Positions 9,265-19,446 of a stretch of 64,000 nt of DNA are shown piece after piece. Source of the stretch: Streptomyces sp. NBC_01408 (GTDB lineage Bacteria > Actinomycetota > Actinomycetes > Streptomycetales > Streptomycetaceae); NCBI RefSeq assembly GCF_026340255.1, contig NZ_JAPEPJ010000001.1, forward strand, positions 2,535,001-2,599,000, given 5' to 3'. Within the stretch, counting starts at the first letter, position 1; every line of letters starts with the position of its first letter. The notes beneath the pieces were generated by a model. It was not told the DNA's origin. It saw nothing but the letters and a program-made list of their open reading frames with translations, and did not search any database. Made by a program: the position numbers and the translations under genes.

Positions 9265-10014
9265 ATGCGGGGGTGGTGGCAGGAGCTTGCGGGTCTGGTG
9301 CTGCCGGTCGACTGCGCCGGGTGCGGGGCCGCCCGGGTGCTGCTGTGCGGCGTCTGCCGGGGTGCGCTGAGCGGGGCGTACGCGGGCCCTGTGCGGCCCT
9401 CTCCGCGGCCCGCGGGGCTGCCCGTGGTGCATGGGGCCGCCGTGTACGAGGGGGCCGTACGGGCCGTCGTACTGGCGCACAAGGAGCGCGGGGCGCTGCC
9501 GCTGGCCGGGTGGCTCGGCGGGGCCTTGGCGGCCGCGGTCGGCGCGGCCCTGGCGGGGGCTGGTGGGGCGGCGGGCGGGGAGGTGGCGCTGGTCCCGGTG
9601 CCCTCGGCGCGGCGGCAGGTCCGGGCGCGCGGGCACGATCCGGCGCGCAGGATCGCGCTGGCGGCCTCGGCGCGGCTGCGGCGGGCCGGTGTTCCCGTGC
9701 GTGTGGCGCCCGTACTGCGGCTGCGGCGGGCGGTGGCCGACCAGGCGGGCCTGGGCGCGAGGCAGCGCCGGGAGAACCTCGCGGGGGCGCTGGAGGTGTG
9801 CCGGGACGGGGCGCGGGTGACGGCCGGGGCCCGGATCGTGCTGGTGGACGACCTGATCACCACCGGGGCCACCCTGACGGAGGCGGCTCGGGCGGTGCGC
9901 GCGGCGGGACTGGCGCGGGGGGTCGCGCCGCGGGCGGCGGTGGTGGCCGCGGCGGCGGACTCGTTCGTTCGGAACCGGTCGGCAACGAGCAGTGGGCAAA
10001 AATCTTGTGAATAG
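9265..10014 (+). CDS. ComF family phosphoribosyltransferase-like protein
   Basis: 249 residues from ATG 9265 (GAGAGTGGAG upstream). The N-terminus carries a four-cysteine zinc motif (Cys17, 20, 28, 31), and the C-terminal half has a PRPP-binding signature IVLVDDLITTGAT near residues 191-203. ComF proteins are associated with DNA uptake in naturally transformable bacteria, but in Streptomyces the role is undefined. The open frame extends to 9130 inside lpqB, which I treat as out-of-frame noise. Codons are even more GC-biased than in neighbours. The 3' end runs into an abruptly AT-richer promoter region. Confidence 0.9.
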   Translation: MRGWWQELAGLVLPVDCAGCGAARVLLCGVCRGALSGAYAGPVRPSPRPAGLPVVHGAAVYEGAVRAVVLAHKERGALPLAGWLGGALAAAVGAALAGAGGAAGGEVALVPVPSARRQVRARGHDPARRIALAASARLRRAGVPVRVAPVLRLRRAVADQAGLGARQRRENLAGALEVCRDGARVTAGARIVLVDDLITTGATLTEAARAVRAAGLARGVAPRAAVVAAAADSFVRNRSATSSGQKSCE

Positions 10015-10359
10015 ATTTGGAACTGGAGGGGAAGGCCCATCGTTGCAGCTAGTAAGAGGGAATGGCCACCTGAACGGAGGTACGTTCCGGTAGCGGGTGC
10101 CGACAACCGTCATTGAGAGATATGTTCGGTTGTGAGGAACTGGCGAACCTTGGGCCCCACGCATCGGATCGCAGGTTTTGAAAATCTTCGTGTCAGGAGG
10201 CTGTCTCTCGACTCCGAAGTCGGTGGGGTGCAGATCTTGCCGATGGGGGAGGAGGAGGTGGAAGTCGCCAAGTCCGAGGCTCCGGTGCTCATCGGAGTCT
10301 GGTGCGAAAGGGAGACGCTTCGCCCCATGAGGCGGAGCTATCCGGGAACGGAGTTCTGC
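10015..10359 (+). promoter_or_regulatory. hpf upstream region with a sigma-R-like promoter
   Basis: Non-coding leader between comF and hpf, visibly less GC-rich than the flanks. GGAAC at 10019-10023 is followed after exactly 18 bases by GTT at 10042-10044, matching the -35/-10 layout of SigR (thiol-oxidative stress) promoters in Streptomyces. Transcription would begin near 10050, giving a leader of about 300 bases before the hpf GTG. The hpf frame stays open back to 10132, but that extension has no protein-like character. Confidence 0.6.
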
Positions 10360-11055
10360 GTGGACATCGTCGTCAAGGGCCGCAAGACCGAGGTGCCCGA
10401 CCGGTTCCGCAAGCACGTGGCCGAGAAGCTGAATCCGGAGCGGATCCAGAAGCTCGACGCCAAGGTGATCAGCTTGGACGTCGAGGTGTCCAAGGAGCAC
10501 AACCCGCGCCAGGCCGACCGTTCCGACCGCGTGGAGATCACCCTGCGTTCGCGGGGCCCGGTGATCCGTGCCGAGGCCGCCGCCGCGGACGCGTACGCGG
10601 CGCTCGACCTGGCTCAGGACAAGCTGGAGGCCCGGCTGCGCAAGCAGCACGACAAGCGCTACACCCGCAGGGGCGCGGGCCGGCTCTCGGCGGCAGAGGT
10701 CGCCGACGTCGTGCCGGACGCCGCGCAGCTGAACGCGAATGGCGAGCCGTTCTCCGAGGAGAAGGCGAACGGGGTTCCGATCACCCGGATCGGTTCCATC
10801 GAAGTGCAGGGCGAAGGCCCGCTGATCGTCCGCGAGAAGACCCACTCGGCCGCACCCATGTCGCTCGACCAGGCCCTTTACGAAATGGAACTGGTCGGCC
10901 ACGACTTCTACCTGTTCGTCGACTCCGAGACCAAGTTGCCCAGCGTCGTCTACCGGCGCCACGCCTACGACTACGGCGTCATCCATGTGAACCCGGACGG
11001 AGCCTCCAGCTCTGAGGAACCGCGCGGCGGCGCGGGCGGAGCGCTCGGAGGCTGA
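10360..11055 (+). CDS. hpf: Long-form ribosome hibernation promoting factor
   Basis: 231 residues. N-terminal S30AE/RaiA domain (1 to about 105, starting MDIVVKGRKTEVPDRFRKHV) binds the decoding centre of the 30S subunit; a C-terminal domain (about 165-220, MSLDQALYEMELVGHDFYLF) mediates dimerisation of 100S ribosomes. This length is typical of long HPF. Start GTG 10360 was chosen because GGAACGGAG sits 6-14 bases upstream and the family N-terminus begins there. A hairpin terminator follows the gene. A SigR-type promoter upstream would tie ribosome hibernation to thiol stress (inference). Confidence 0.95.
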   Translation: MDIVVKGRKTEVPDRFRKHVAEKLNPERIQKLDAKVISLDVEVSKEHNPRQADRSDRVEITLRSRGPVIRAEAAAADAYAALDLAQDKLEARLRKQHDKRYTRRGAGRLSAAEVADVVPDAAQLNANGEPFSEEKANGVPITRIGSIEVQGEGPLIVREKTHSAAPMSLDQALYEMELVGHDFYLFVDSETKLPSVVYRRHAYDYGVIHVNPDGASSSEEPRGGAGGALGG

Positions 11056-11070
11056 GCCCACCATTTCGCT

Positions 11071-11104
11071 GCCCCTGCGGGACGCCGAGGCGCCCCGCAG
11101 GGGC
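11071..11104 (+). terminator. hpf terminator hairpin
   Basis: Perfect 11-bp stem GCCCCTGCGGG / CCCGCAGGGGC with a 12-base loop, 15 bases after the hpf stop. No T-run, as usual for Streptomyces. Confidence 0.75.
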
Positions 11105-11184
11105 ACCTGTATGAACGCGTATGCGCCAGACCTGTGACCGCAGACCTCCGCGCCGTGGTGCGGGCATGGAATCATGGCGGGCAG

Positions 11185-11213
11185 TCAACCGGTGGCGATG
11201 CCTTTCCGGTTGA
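11185..11213. promoter_or_regulatory. Inverted repeat upstream of orphan response regulator
   Basis: TCAACCGG (11185-11192) and CCGGTTGA (11206-11213) form an 8-bp inverted repeat separated by 13 bases, centred about 48 bases before the regulator start codon. This spacing suits a dimeric DNA-binding protein, possibly the regulator itself. Confidence 0.5.
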
Positions 11214-11246
11214 CCCAGCAGTTCGGCACATGCAGGGGGAGGAACG

Positions 11247-11999
11247 ATGGCGGACAGCTTCGGGCCGGTGCGCGGTGACGGCGGCGCGGGCTGCCGCGAG
11301 GGGGACCCGGCGGCCGGGCCCGCGCAGACGCCCGCGGGGGAGCCCATCCGGGTGCTCGTGGTCGACGACCACGCCCTCTTCCGGCGCGGGCTGGAGATCG
11401 TCCTCGCGCAGGAGGAGGACATCCAGGTCGTCGGTGAGGCGGGGGACGGCGCGGAGGCGGTGGACAAGGCCGCGGACCTGCTGCCGGACATCGTGCTGAT
11501 GGACGTGCGGATGCCCCGGCGCGGCGGCATCGAGGCCTGCACCTCGATCAAGGAGGTGGCCCCCTCCGCCAAGATCATCATGCTGACGATCAGCGACGAG
11601 GAGGCGGACCTCTACGACGCGATCAAGGCGGGCGCGACCGGGTACCTCCTGAAGGAGATCTCGACGGACGAGGTGGCCACGGCGATCCGGGCGGTGGCCG
11701 ACGGCCAGTCGCAGATCAGCCCCTCGATGGCGTCGAAGCTGCTCACCGAGTTCAAGTCGATGATCCAGCGCACGGACGAGCGGCGGCTGGTACCGGCGCC
11801 GCGACTGACGGACCGGGAGCTGGAGGTCCTGAAGCTGGTGGCGACGGGCATGAACAACCGTGACATCGCGAAGCAGTTGTTCATCTCCGAGAACACCGTG
11901 AAGAACCACGTCCGCAACATCCTGGAGAAGCTCCAGCTGCACTCCCGGATGGAGGCCGTGGTCTACGCGATGCGGGAGAAGATCCTCGAGATCCGCTAG
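11247..11999 (+). CDS. Orphan NarL/LuxR-type response regulator
   Basis: 250 residues with a good ribosome binding site (GGGGAGGA) before ATG 11247. A 32-residue disordered N-terminal extension precedes the receiver domain (about 34-150; acidic pair Asp40-Asp41, phosphoacceptor Asp86, switch Thr and conserved Lys in LLKE). The C-terminal LuxR HTH covers about 183-245 ([18 protein letters not shown]). No histidine kinase gene lies nearby, so the partner is unknown. The N-terminal extension is unusual for the family. Divergent transcription is absent; the next gene points the opposite way and converges. Confidence 0.93.
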   Translation: MADSFGPVRGDGGAGCREGDPAAGPAQTPAGEPIRVLVVDDHALFRRGLEIVLAQEEDIQVVGEAGDGAEAVDKAADLLPDIVLMDVRMPRRGGIEACTSIKEVAPSAKIIMLTISDEEADLYDAIKAGATGYLLKEISTDEVATAIRAVADGQSQISPSMASKLLTEFKSMIQRTDERRLVPAPRLTDRELEVLKLVATGMNNRDIAKQLFISENTVKNHVRNILEKLQLHSRMEAVVYAMREKILEIR

Positions 12000-12078
12000 G
12001 CCGCCCGCCCGCCTGCCCTCACCCTCCTTCGCCTTCCCGGCTGTCCCGGCCCCCCGCTGCCGCCCGCCGCAGGGCCGG

Positions 12079-13272
12079 CTACCGGCGCAGCGCGCTCAGC
12101 TCCGCCGTGACGGCCGCCGCCTCCGCGGGGGAGGCGGCGCGCTCGACGCGCACCTCCTCGCAGCCCACCCACCGGGCGGCCTCCCACAGGGCCTCGGCCA
12201 TGGCGGCGGCGGCCCGGGGCGTCTCCAGGGAGAGCTGGCGGGCGACCAGGGTGGCGCCCTCGCGGGCCGGGTCTACGCGGCCCTGGAGCCGCCCGCCCGC
12301 CAGCAGCGGCATCGCGAAGTACCCGTGTATCCGCTTGGGCTTGGGGACGTACGCCTCCAGGCGGTGCGTGAAGCCGAAGATCCGCTCCGTGCGCGGGCGG
12401 TCCCAGACGAGGGAGTCGAACGGGGAGAGCAGCGTGGTGCGGTGGCGGCCCCGCGGGACCGTCGCGAGCGCCTGCGGATCCGCCCAGGCCGGCTTGGACC
12501 AGCCCTCGACCTCGACCGGGACCAGCCCGGAGTCCGCGATCACCGAGTCCACCTGCGCGCCGCCCAGGCGGTGGTAGTCGGCGATGTCGGCGCGGGTGCC
12601 GACGCCCAGGGAGCGGCCGGCGAGGGCGACGAGGCGGCGCAGGCACTCGCGGTCGTCCAGGTCGTCGTGGAGCAGTGCGTCCGGCACGGCCCGTTCGGGC
12701 AGGTCGTAGACCCGCTTCCAGCCGCGCCGCTCCCCGCACACCACCTCGCCGGTGTCGAGGAGCCACTCCACCGCGATCTTGGTCTCGGACCATTGGAACC
12801 ACTCGCCGCCGTTCTTGGCGCCGCCCAGCTCGGTGGAGGTCAGCGGGCCGTCGGCCTTGAGGCGGTCCAGGACCGCCTTCGTCGAGCGCTCCTTGTCCTG
12901 GAGGATGTGCCAGCGGTGGCCCCGGGCGTAGCGGGCCCGGCGGCGGAAGGCGAAGTGCGGCCACTCCTCGACGGGCAGGATGCAGGCCGCGTGCGACCAG
13001 TACTCGAAGGCGTGGCGGTCCGACCAGTACGCCTTCTCCACGGTGTCCCGGCCCACCGCGCCCAGGCGCGCGTACGGGATCAGCTCGTGCGACCGGGCCA
13101 GGACCGAGATCGTGTCCAGCTGGACGGCGCCCAGGTGGCGCAGGACCCCGCGGACCCCCGCGCGCCGGTCGGGCGCTCCTGTGAAGCCCTGGGCGCGCAG
13201 GGCGATGCGCCGGGCCTCGTCGGCGGACAGGGACACGGTCGGCAGCGGCTGGCTGGGCGCGGTCGAGGTCAT
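12079..13272 (-). CDS. YcaQ/AlkX-type winged-helix DNA glycosylase
   Basis: 397 residues; HTH_42 (YcaQ) family, winged-helix DNA glycosylases that repair alkylated and interstrand-crosslinked DNA. Catalytic motif Gln51-Leu52-Asp53 (AVQLDTI) is the Q-phi-D form characteristic of the AlkX/YcaQ branch, whereas AlkZ self-resistance enzymes carry Q-phi-Q. The conserved HGYFAMPLL segment lies near residues 310-320. ATG 13272 chosen over 13296 because homologues start shortly before the ADEARRIALRAQG helix. Lies 10 bases after the GNAT gene on the same strand, so probably co-transcribed. Confidence 0.88.
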   Translation of the reverse strand: MTSTAPSQPLPTVSLSADEARRIALRAQGFTGAPDRRAGVRGVLRHLGAVQLDTISVLARSHELIPYARLGAVGRDTVEKAYWSDRHAFEYWSHAACILPVEEWPHFAFRRRARYARGHRWHILQDKERSTKAVLDRLKADGPLTSTELGGAKNGGEWFQWSETKIAVEWLLDTGEVVCGERRGWKRVYDLPERAVPDALLHDDLDDRECLRRLVALAGRSLGVGTRADIADYHRLGGAQVDSVIADSGLVPVEVEGWSKPAWADPQALATVPRGRHRTTLLSPFDSLVWDRPRTERIFGFTHRLEAYVPKPKRIHGYFAMPLLAGGRLQGRVDPAREGATLVARQLSLETPRAAAAMAEALWEAARWVGCEEVRVERAASPAEAAAVTAELSALRR

Positions 13273-13282
13273 GCTCCGCACC

Positions 13283-13864
13283 CTAGGCGGTGCCACTGAC
13301 AGCGGGCAGGTACGCGAGGGCGGGGGTCAGGCCGAGGTCCGAGGGGAGCAGGGCGCCCACCCAGGAGTCCCGCGCGGTGCCGTTCCTGACGATGGCGGCC
13401 CGCAGCAGGCCCTCCAGCCGGAAGCCGGCCTTCTCGGCGACGGCCCGCGAGCCGTCGTTGCCGACCTCGGCGCGCCACTCCAGCCGTACGGCGTCCAGCT
13501 CGGTGAAGGCCCAGCGGGCGACGGCGCCCACGGCCTCGGTCATGTAGCCGTGGCCGCGGTGCTCCTTCACCGTCCAGTAGCCGATCTCGTACGCGTCCTC
13601 GCCGTGCACGTGGACGCCGACGGCGGCGACCAGCGGGCCGCCGGGGCCCAGGCGGACGGCGAAGCTGTAGCCGGTGTCCTCGCGCCAGCCGTCCGGGACG
13701 GTCTCGCCGACGAAGGCGCGGGCGTGCCGGCGCTCGTACGGGGAGGGGACCATGGTCCAGCGCTGGATGGCGGGGTCCTGGGCGGCCGCGTAGACCTCGT
13801 CCTCGTCGGCCGGGACGAAAGGCCGCAGTTCCAGCCGGTCCGTGAGCAGTGTGGTGGGATCCAT
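13283..13864 (-). CDS. GNAT family N-acetyltransferase (RimJ/RimL-like)
   Basis: 193 residues starting MDPTTLLTDRLELRPF, the usual N-terminus of Acetyltransf_3 proteins. The acetyl-CoA loop is HRGHGYMTEAV near residue 120, followed by AGFRLEGLLR. Substrate unknown; the family includes ribosomal-protein and antibiotic acetyltransferases. The much longer frame running leftward from 17284 across secA is an antisense artefact. Upstream of AlkX in a two-gene unit. Confidence 0.88.
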   Translation of the reverse strand: MDPTTLLTDRLELRPFVPADEDEVYAAAQDPAIQRWTMVPSPYERRHARAFVGETVPDGWREDTGYSFAVRLGPGGPLVAAVGVHVHGEDAYEIGYWTVKEHRGHGYMTEAVGAVARWAFTELDAVRLEWRAEVGNDGSRAVAEKAGFRLEGLLRAAIVRNGTARDSWVGALLPSDLGLTPALAYLPAVSGTA

Positions 13865-14104
13865 GGGCGGATTCTGGCGCCCGGGCGGGGGAGGGGGCGA
13901 ACACTTTTCCAGAATCACCACCGTGAACCGCGGCACCTTCCCGGGCCTCCGTACGTTCTCATTCCGGGCGCCCGTGCCCTGGCGGTACGGCGGACCTCCC
14001 GACGCGGCCACGTCCTCGCTTACGATGGCCGTTGCGGTGGGGCCCACCTGCCGTGCCCGCGTACGTAACGTGCTCAGGCCCGACCGGCAAGGAGACAAAC
14101 CTCG

Positions 14105-16909
<2,805 letters not shown>

Positions 16910-16925
16910 CCCCGCTGGGGGCATC

Positions 16926-16976
16926 GCACACGGCCGGGGCCGGGCACCTTCGTGGTGTCCGGCCTTTGCCGTGTGC
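16926..16976 (+). terminator. secA terminator hairpin
   Basis: GCACACGGC (16926-16934) pairs with GCCGTGTGC (16968-16976), enclosing an inner GGCCGGGCACC / GGTGTCCGGCC stem with a TTCG-containing loop. Located 17 bases after the secA stop. Confidence 0.75.
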
Positions 16977-17042
16977 GGGTGCGGGTGCGGGGGCTGGTGC
17001 GGGTGTCGGTGGTGGCGGTGCGGGGGCCGGTGCGGCGCCGTT

Positions 17043-17094
17043 GCCGGGGGCGCTGCCCCCGGGCCCCCGCGCCTCAAACGCCGGCGGGGCTGGA
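17043..17094 (+). repeat. Dispersed GC-rich gene-end repeat, copy 1
   Basis: Contains the core CGCGCCTCAAACGCCGGCGG followed by GGCTGGA, preceded by a self-complementary GGGGGCGCTGCCCCC. Sits between secA and a convergent gene. One of ten copies in the window. Confidence 0.8.
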
Positions 17095-17130
17095 TTCGGC
17101 CCGGCCCTGGCTGGATTTGGCCGGGCCGGG

Positions 17131-17598
17131 TCATGGGCGGGGGCCCTGGATCTCTACCGCCGCGCAGCGCCAGCGGAGGTCCTGGCCCTGTTCCAGGCGG
17201 AAGGCCATCGCCGTCACGCGGTCGCCCGTCGCGATCCGGGCGAAGGCCTCGATGACGCCCGGGCCGGGGATGAAGCGGCCGCACTGGCGGACGACCGGGC
17301 GCAGCCGGTCGCGCAGGGGGTCCTCCGGGGCCAGGGTGACCAGCTGCTGGTAGGCGGGGCCGACGGTGTGCCCGAGGAGCGAGTGCACCGGGCGGCGGCC
17401 GCTGACCACCGCCAGGAGGCGCTCCGCGAACCAGTGGTGGGGCCCGCTACGGGCCCCGGTGCGCACGGCGACGGCCGGGCGCACCGACTCGGCCGGGCGG
17501 CGGGGGTCCCGGCGGCCTGCGGGGCGGGTGCGGGCCGGGCCGGCCGGGCCGCGGCGGCTCGCGTCGCCGCCGATCGTGCCACGCGTCGTGGTGTCCAT
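17131..17598 (-). CDS. Rv3235 family protein
   Basis: 155 residues from ATG 17598; the frame is open to 17727 but the extension is unlike the family. The conserved region is the C-terminal about 95 residues (HHWFAERLLAVVSGRRPVHSLLGHTV ... EAFARIATGDRVTAMAFRLE), a small conserved actinobacterial domain usually encoded next to secA. The N-terminal 50 residues are Arg/Gly/Pro-rich and probably disordered. No enzymatic motif visible; function unknown. Converges on secA. Confidence 0.82.
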   Translation of the reverse strand: MDTTTRGTIGGDASRRGPAGPARTRPAGRRDPRRPAESVRPAVAVRTGARSGPHHWFAERLLAVVSGRRPVHSLLGHTVGPAYQQLVTLAPEDPLRDRLRPVVRQCGRFIPGPGVIEAFARIATGDRVTAMAFRLEQGQDLRWRCAAVEIQGPRP

Positions 17599-17924
17599 CG
17601 CGTTCTGCCCCCGAACAGGCCGGGCCCGGAGCGGTACCGGGCGGTAACTTGATGGGGATCTTCTACGGTCGCCGCACACGCTCCGCAACCGCCCGAAGCC
17701 CCCGTACCGGCCCGTGGCCCGCTTCACCTATCCGGGTGTCCGCCGGGCCGTCCACCGCCCGCCGGGGCCCGCGGGGGGCGCCCGCGGACGTACGGGGGTG
17801 GACGCCCGCCGCAGGCGGTCCGGCAGCCCGATGGGGGACGCGGGCCGTCACTCCGTCGGAGCCCCCGGCTGCGGGCGGGCGGTCGTATCCTGGGGGCGTT
17901 TCCGACTACCGAAAGCAGCCGGCC
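17599..17924. other. Divergent intergenic region
   Basis: About 325 bases between the Rv3235-like gene and the DUF6912 gene. TATCCT at 17886-17891 is a plausible -10 for the rightward gene, putting the start of transcription about 30 bases before ATG 17925. No clear -35, repeat or reading frame is supported in the rest. Confidence 0.5.
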
Positions 17925-18425
17925 ATGCGCGTGTACGTCCCCCTGACCCTCCCCGGGCTCGCCGAGGTGCACAAGGCGGGTGAGCTGGGCCCCGCCCCGC
18001 TGCGTGCGTACGCCGTCACCCCCGGGCTCCGCGAGTGGTACGTGTCGGACGACATCGAGGAGCTGGAGTACGCGGCGCTGAGCCGGGCCGCCGAGGCCTC
18101 GCTGCGGCTGCTCGCCGAGGACGAGGGCGCCCCGCGCAAGCGCGTGGTCGTCGCCCTGGACGTCACCGACAAGGCCGCCACCGCCACCCCGGGGGTCGAC
18201 GAGGCCACCCTCGGCCAGGTGACCCTCGCCGCCGCCGTACGGCTCTCCGTGGCCGCCGCCGTGCACGTGGACGCCGACGAGGCCCAGGAGGACGTCGCCG
18301 CCGCGGCGGGCGCGCTGGCGGCCGCGGACGCCGGGGACGACGACGCCCGGTTCACCGTCGACGGCGCCGACGACCACGAGCTGCTGTGGTTCGGGGTCCA
18401 GGAGATTCCGGGGCTGCTGAAGTGA
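17925..18425 (+). CDS. DUF6912 family conserved protein
   Basis: 166 residues starting MRVYVPLTLPGLAEV; the frame extends upstream to 17649 but the conserved N-terminus begins here. Acidic, Ala/Asp-rich protein without membrane segments or recognisable catalytic motif. Family assignment (DUF6912, conserved in Streptomyces) is from memory. Its stop overlaps the start of the HAD phosphatase gene as GTGA, so the two are translationally coupled and may act together. Confidence 0.8.
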   Translation: MRVYVPLTLPGLAEVHKAGELGPAPLRAYAVTPGLREWYVSDDIEELEYAALSRAAEASLRLLAEDEGAPRKRVVVALDVTDKAATATPGVDEATLGQVTLAAAVRLSVAAAVHVDADEAQEDVAAAAGALAAADAGDDDARFTVDGADDHELLWFGVQEIPGLLK

Positions 18426-19090
18426 CGACGCACCCGACCCACATCGTCTGGGACTGGAACGGCACGCTCCTGCACGACATCGATGCCGTGATAGTCGCGA
18501 CCAACGCCTCCTTCGCCGAGCTCGGCTTCGCGCCGATCACCCTGGAGACCTACCGCGACCTGTACGTCGTACCGGTGCCGAAGTTCTACGAGCGGCTGAT
18601 GGGAAGGCTGCCCACCGACGAGGAATGGGTCGTCATGGACGAGGCCTTCCACCGCCACTACTGGGCCGCAGCCGAGAGCGCCGGGCTCGCCGAGGGCGCG
18701 CTGGAGCTGCTCCAGGGCTGGGAGCGGGACGGGCTCACCCAGTCCCTGCTGTCCCTGGCGCCCCACGACAAGCTCGTGCCCCTGGTGCGGTTCCACGGGA
18801 TCGACCGGCACTTCCTGCGCGTCGACGGCAGGACCGGCCCCTCGCACACCTCCAAGGCCGAACACCTGGTGCGCCACCTGGCCGCCCTGGACGGCACGGG
18901 CGTGACGGCGGGGCGTACGGTCCTCATCGGCGACGCCGTGGACGACGCGCTCGCCGCCGCGCACGTGGGCGCGCGGGCCGTCCTCTACACGGGCGGTTCG
19001 CACAGTCGCAGCAGTCTGGAATCGGCCGGTGTACCCGTCGTGGACTCCCTGGCCGAAGCCGTCCGCACAGCTCGCGAGCTGGCCGAATAG
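18422..19090 (+). CDS. HAD-family phosphatase (phosphoglycolate phosphatase-like)
   Basis: 222 residues from GTG 18422. Motif I is DWNGT at 11-15 (nucleophile Asp11; the usual second Asp of DxDxT is replaced by Asn, which would normally lower or alter phosphatase activity), a helical cap follows, and GDAVDD near residue 170 is motif IV. Thr/Ser and Lys motifs are less certain. Substrate unknown. The DWNG variant is seen in a number of actinobacterial HADs, so the gene is probably functional. Confidence 0.87.
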   Translation: MTTHPTHIVWDWNGTLLHDIDAVIVATNASFAELGFAPITLETYRDLYVVPVPKFYERLMGRLPTDEEWVVMDEAFHRHYWAAAESAGLAEGALELLQGWERDGLTQSLLSLAPHDKLVPLVRFHGIDRHFLRVDGRTGPSHTSKAEHLVRHLAALDGTGVTAGRTVLIGDAVDDALAAAHVGARAVLYTGGSHSRSSLESAGVPVVDSLAEAVRTARELAE

Positions 19091-19446
19091 CGTCGGGCAC
19101 GGATGCCCGGCCCCGTCGCTGTCCAGAGTGTCAAAGTTCCACCCCCGGTTTTGTACACATACAGCTCATGACGGGCTGGGGGTGCGGGGAGATAGCCTTG
19201 TACCCGTGATCAGCGCGATAGTCATCGGGGGCACTGAAGCCCCCGGCCTGCGCCCGGCGCACAACCGTGCCCGGGCCTTCGCTGATCCCCGCTGCCGGGA
19301 CTTCCAGCCGATCATGGCTGATTCCCTCCCGGTCGGCTCTCTCGACGGCATAGCGTCGATCCCGAACGCGCATCCCGCATCGCGGCGCTACGCCATTCCT
19401 TCCTTCACCTACGTCACGCAATGGCGCGCGACAGGAGCCAGAGGAC
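19091..19446 (+). promoter_or_regulatory. gdh leader region
   Basis: 356 bases before gdh. A TAGCCT -10 hexamer at 19193-19198 lies 7 bases before a GTG (19206) that opens a 100-codon frame running to 19508 and overlapping the gdh start by 62 bases. Either this is the gdh promoter with a leader of about 240 bases, or a leaderless upstream ORF exists. The translated product has no recognisable domain. Confidence 0.5.

Noticed and set aside
10132..10359. N-terminal extension of hpf
   Set aside because: Family N-terminus and ribosome binding site are at GTG 10360; the extension lies in the AT-richer leader.
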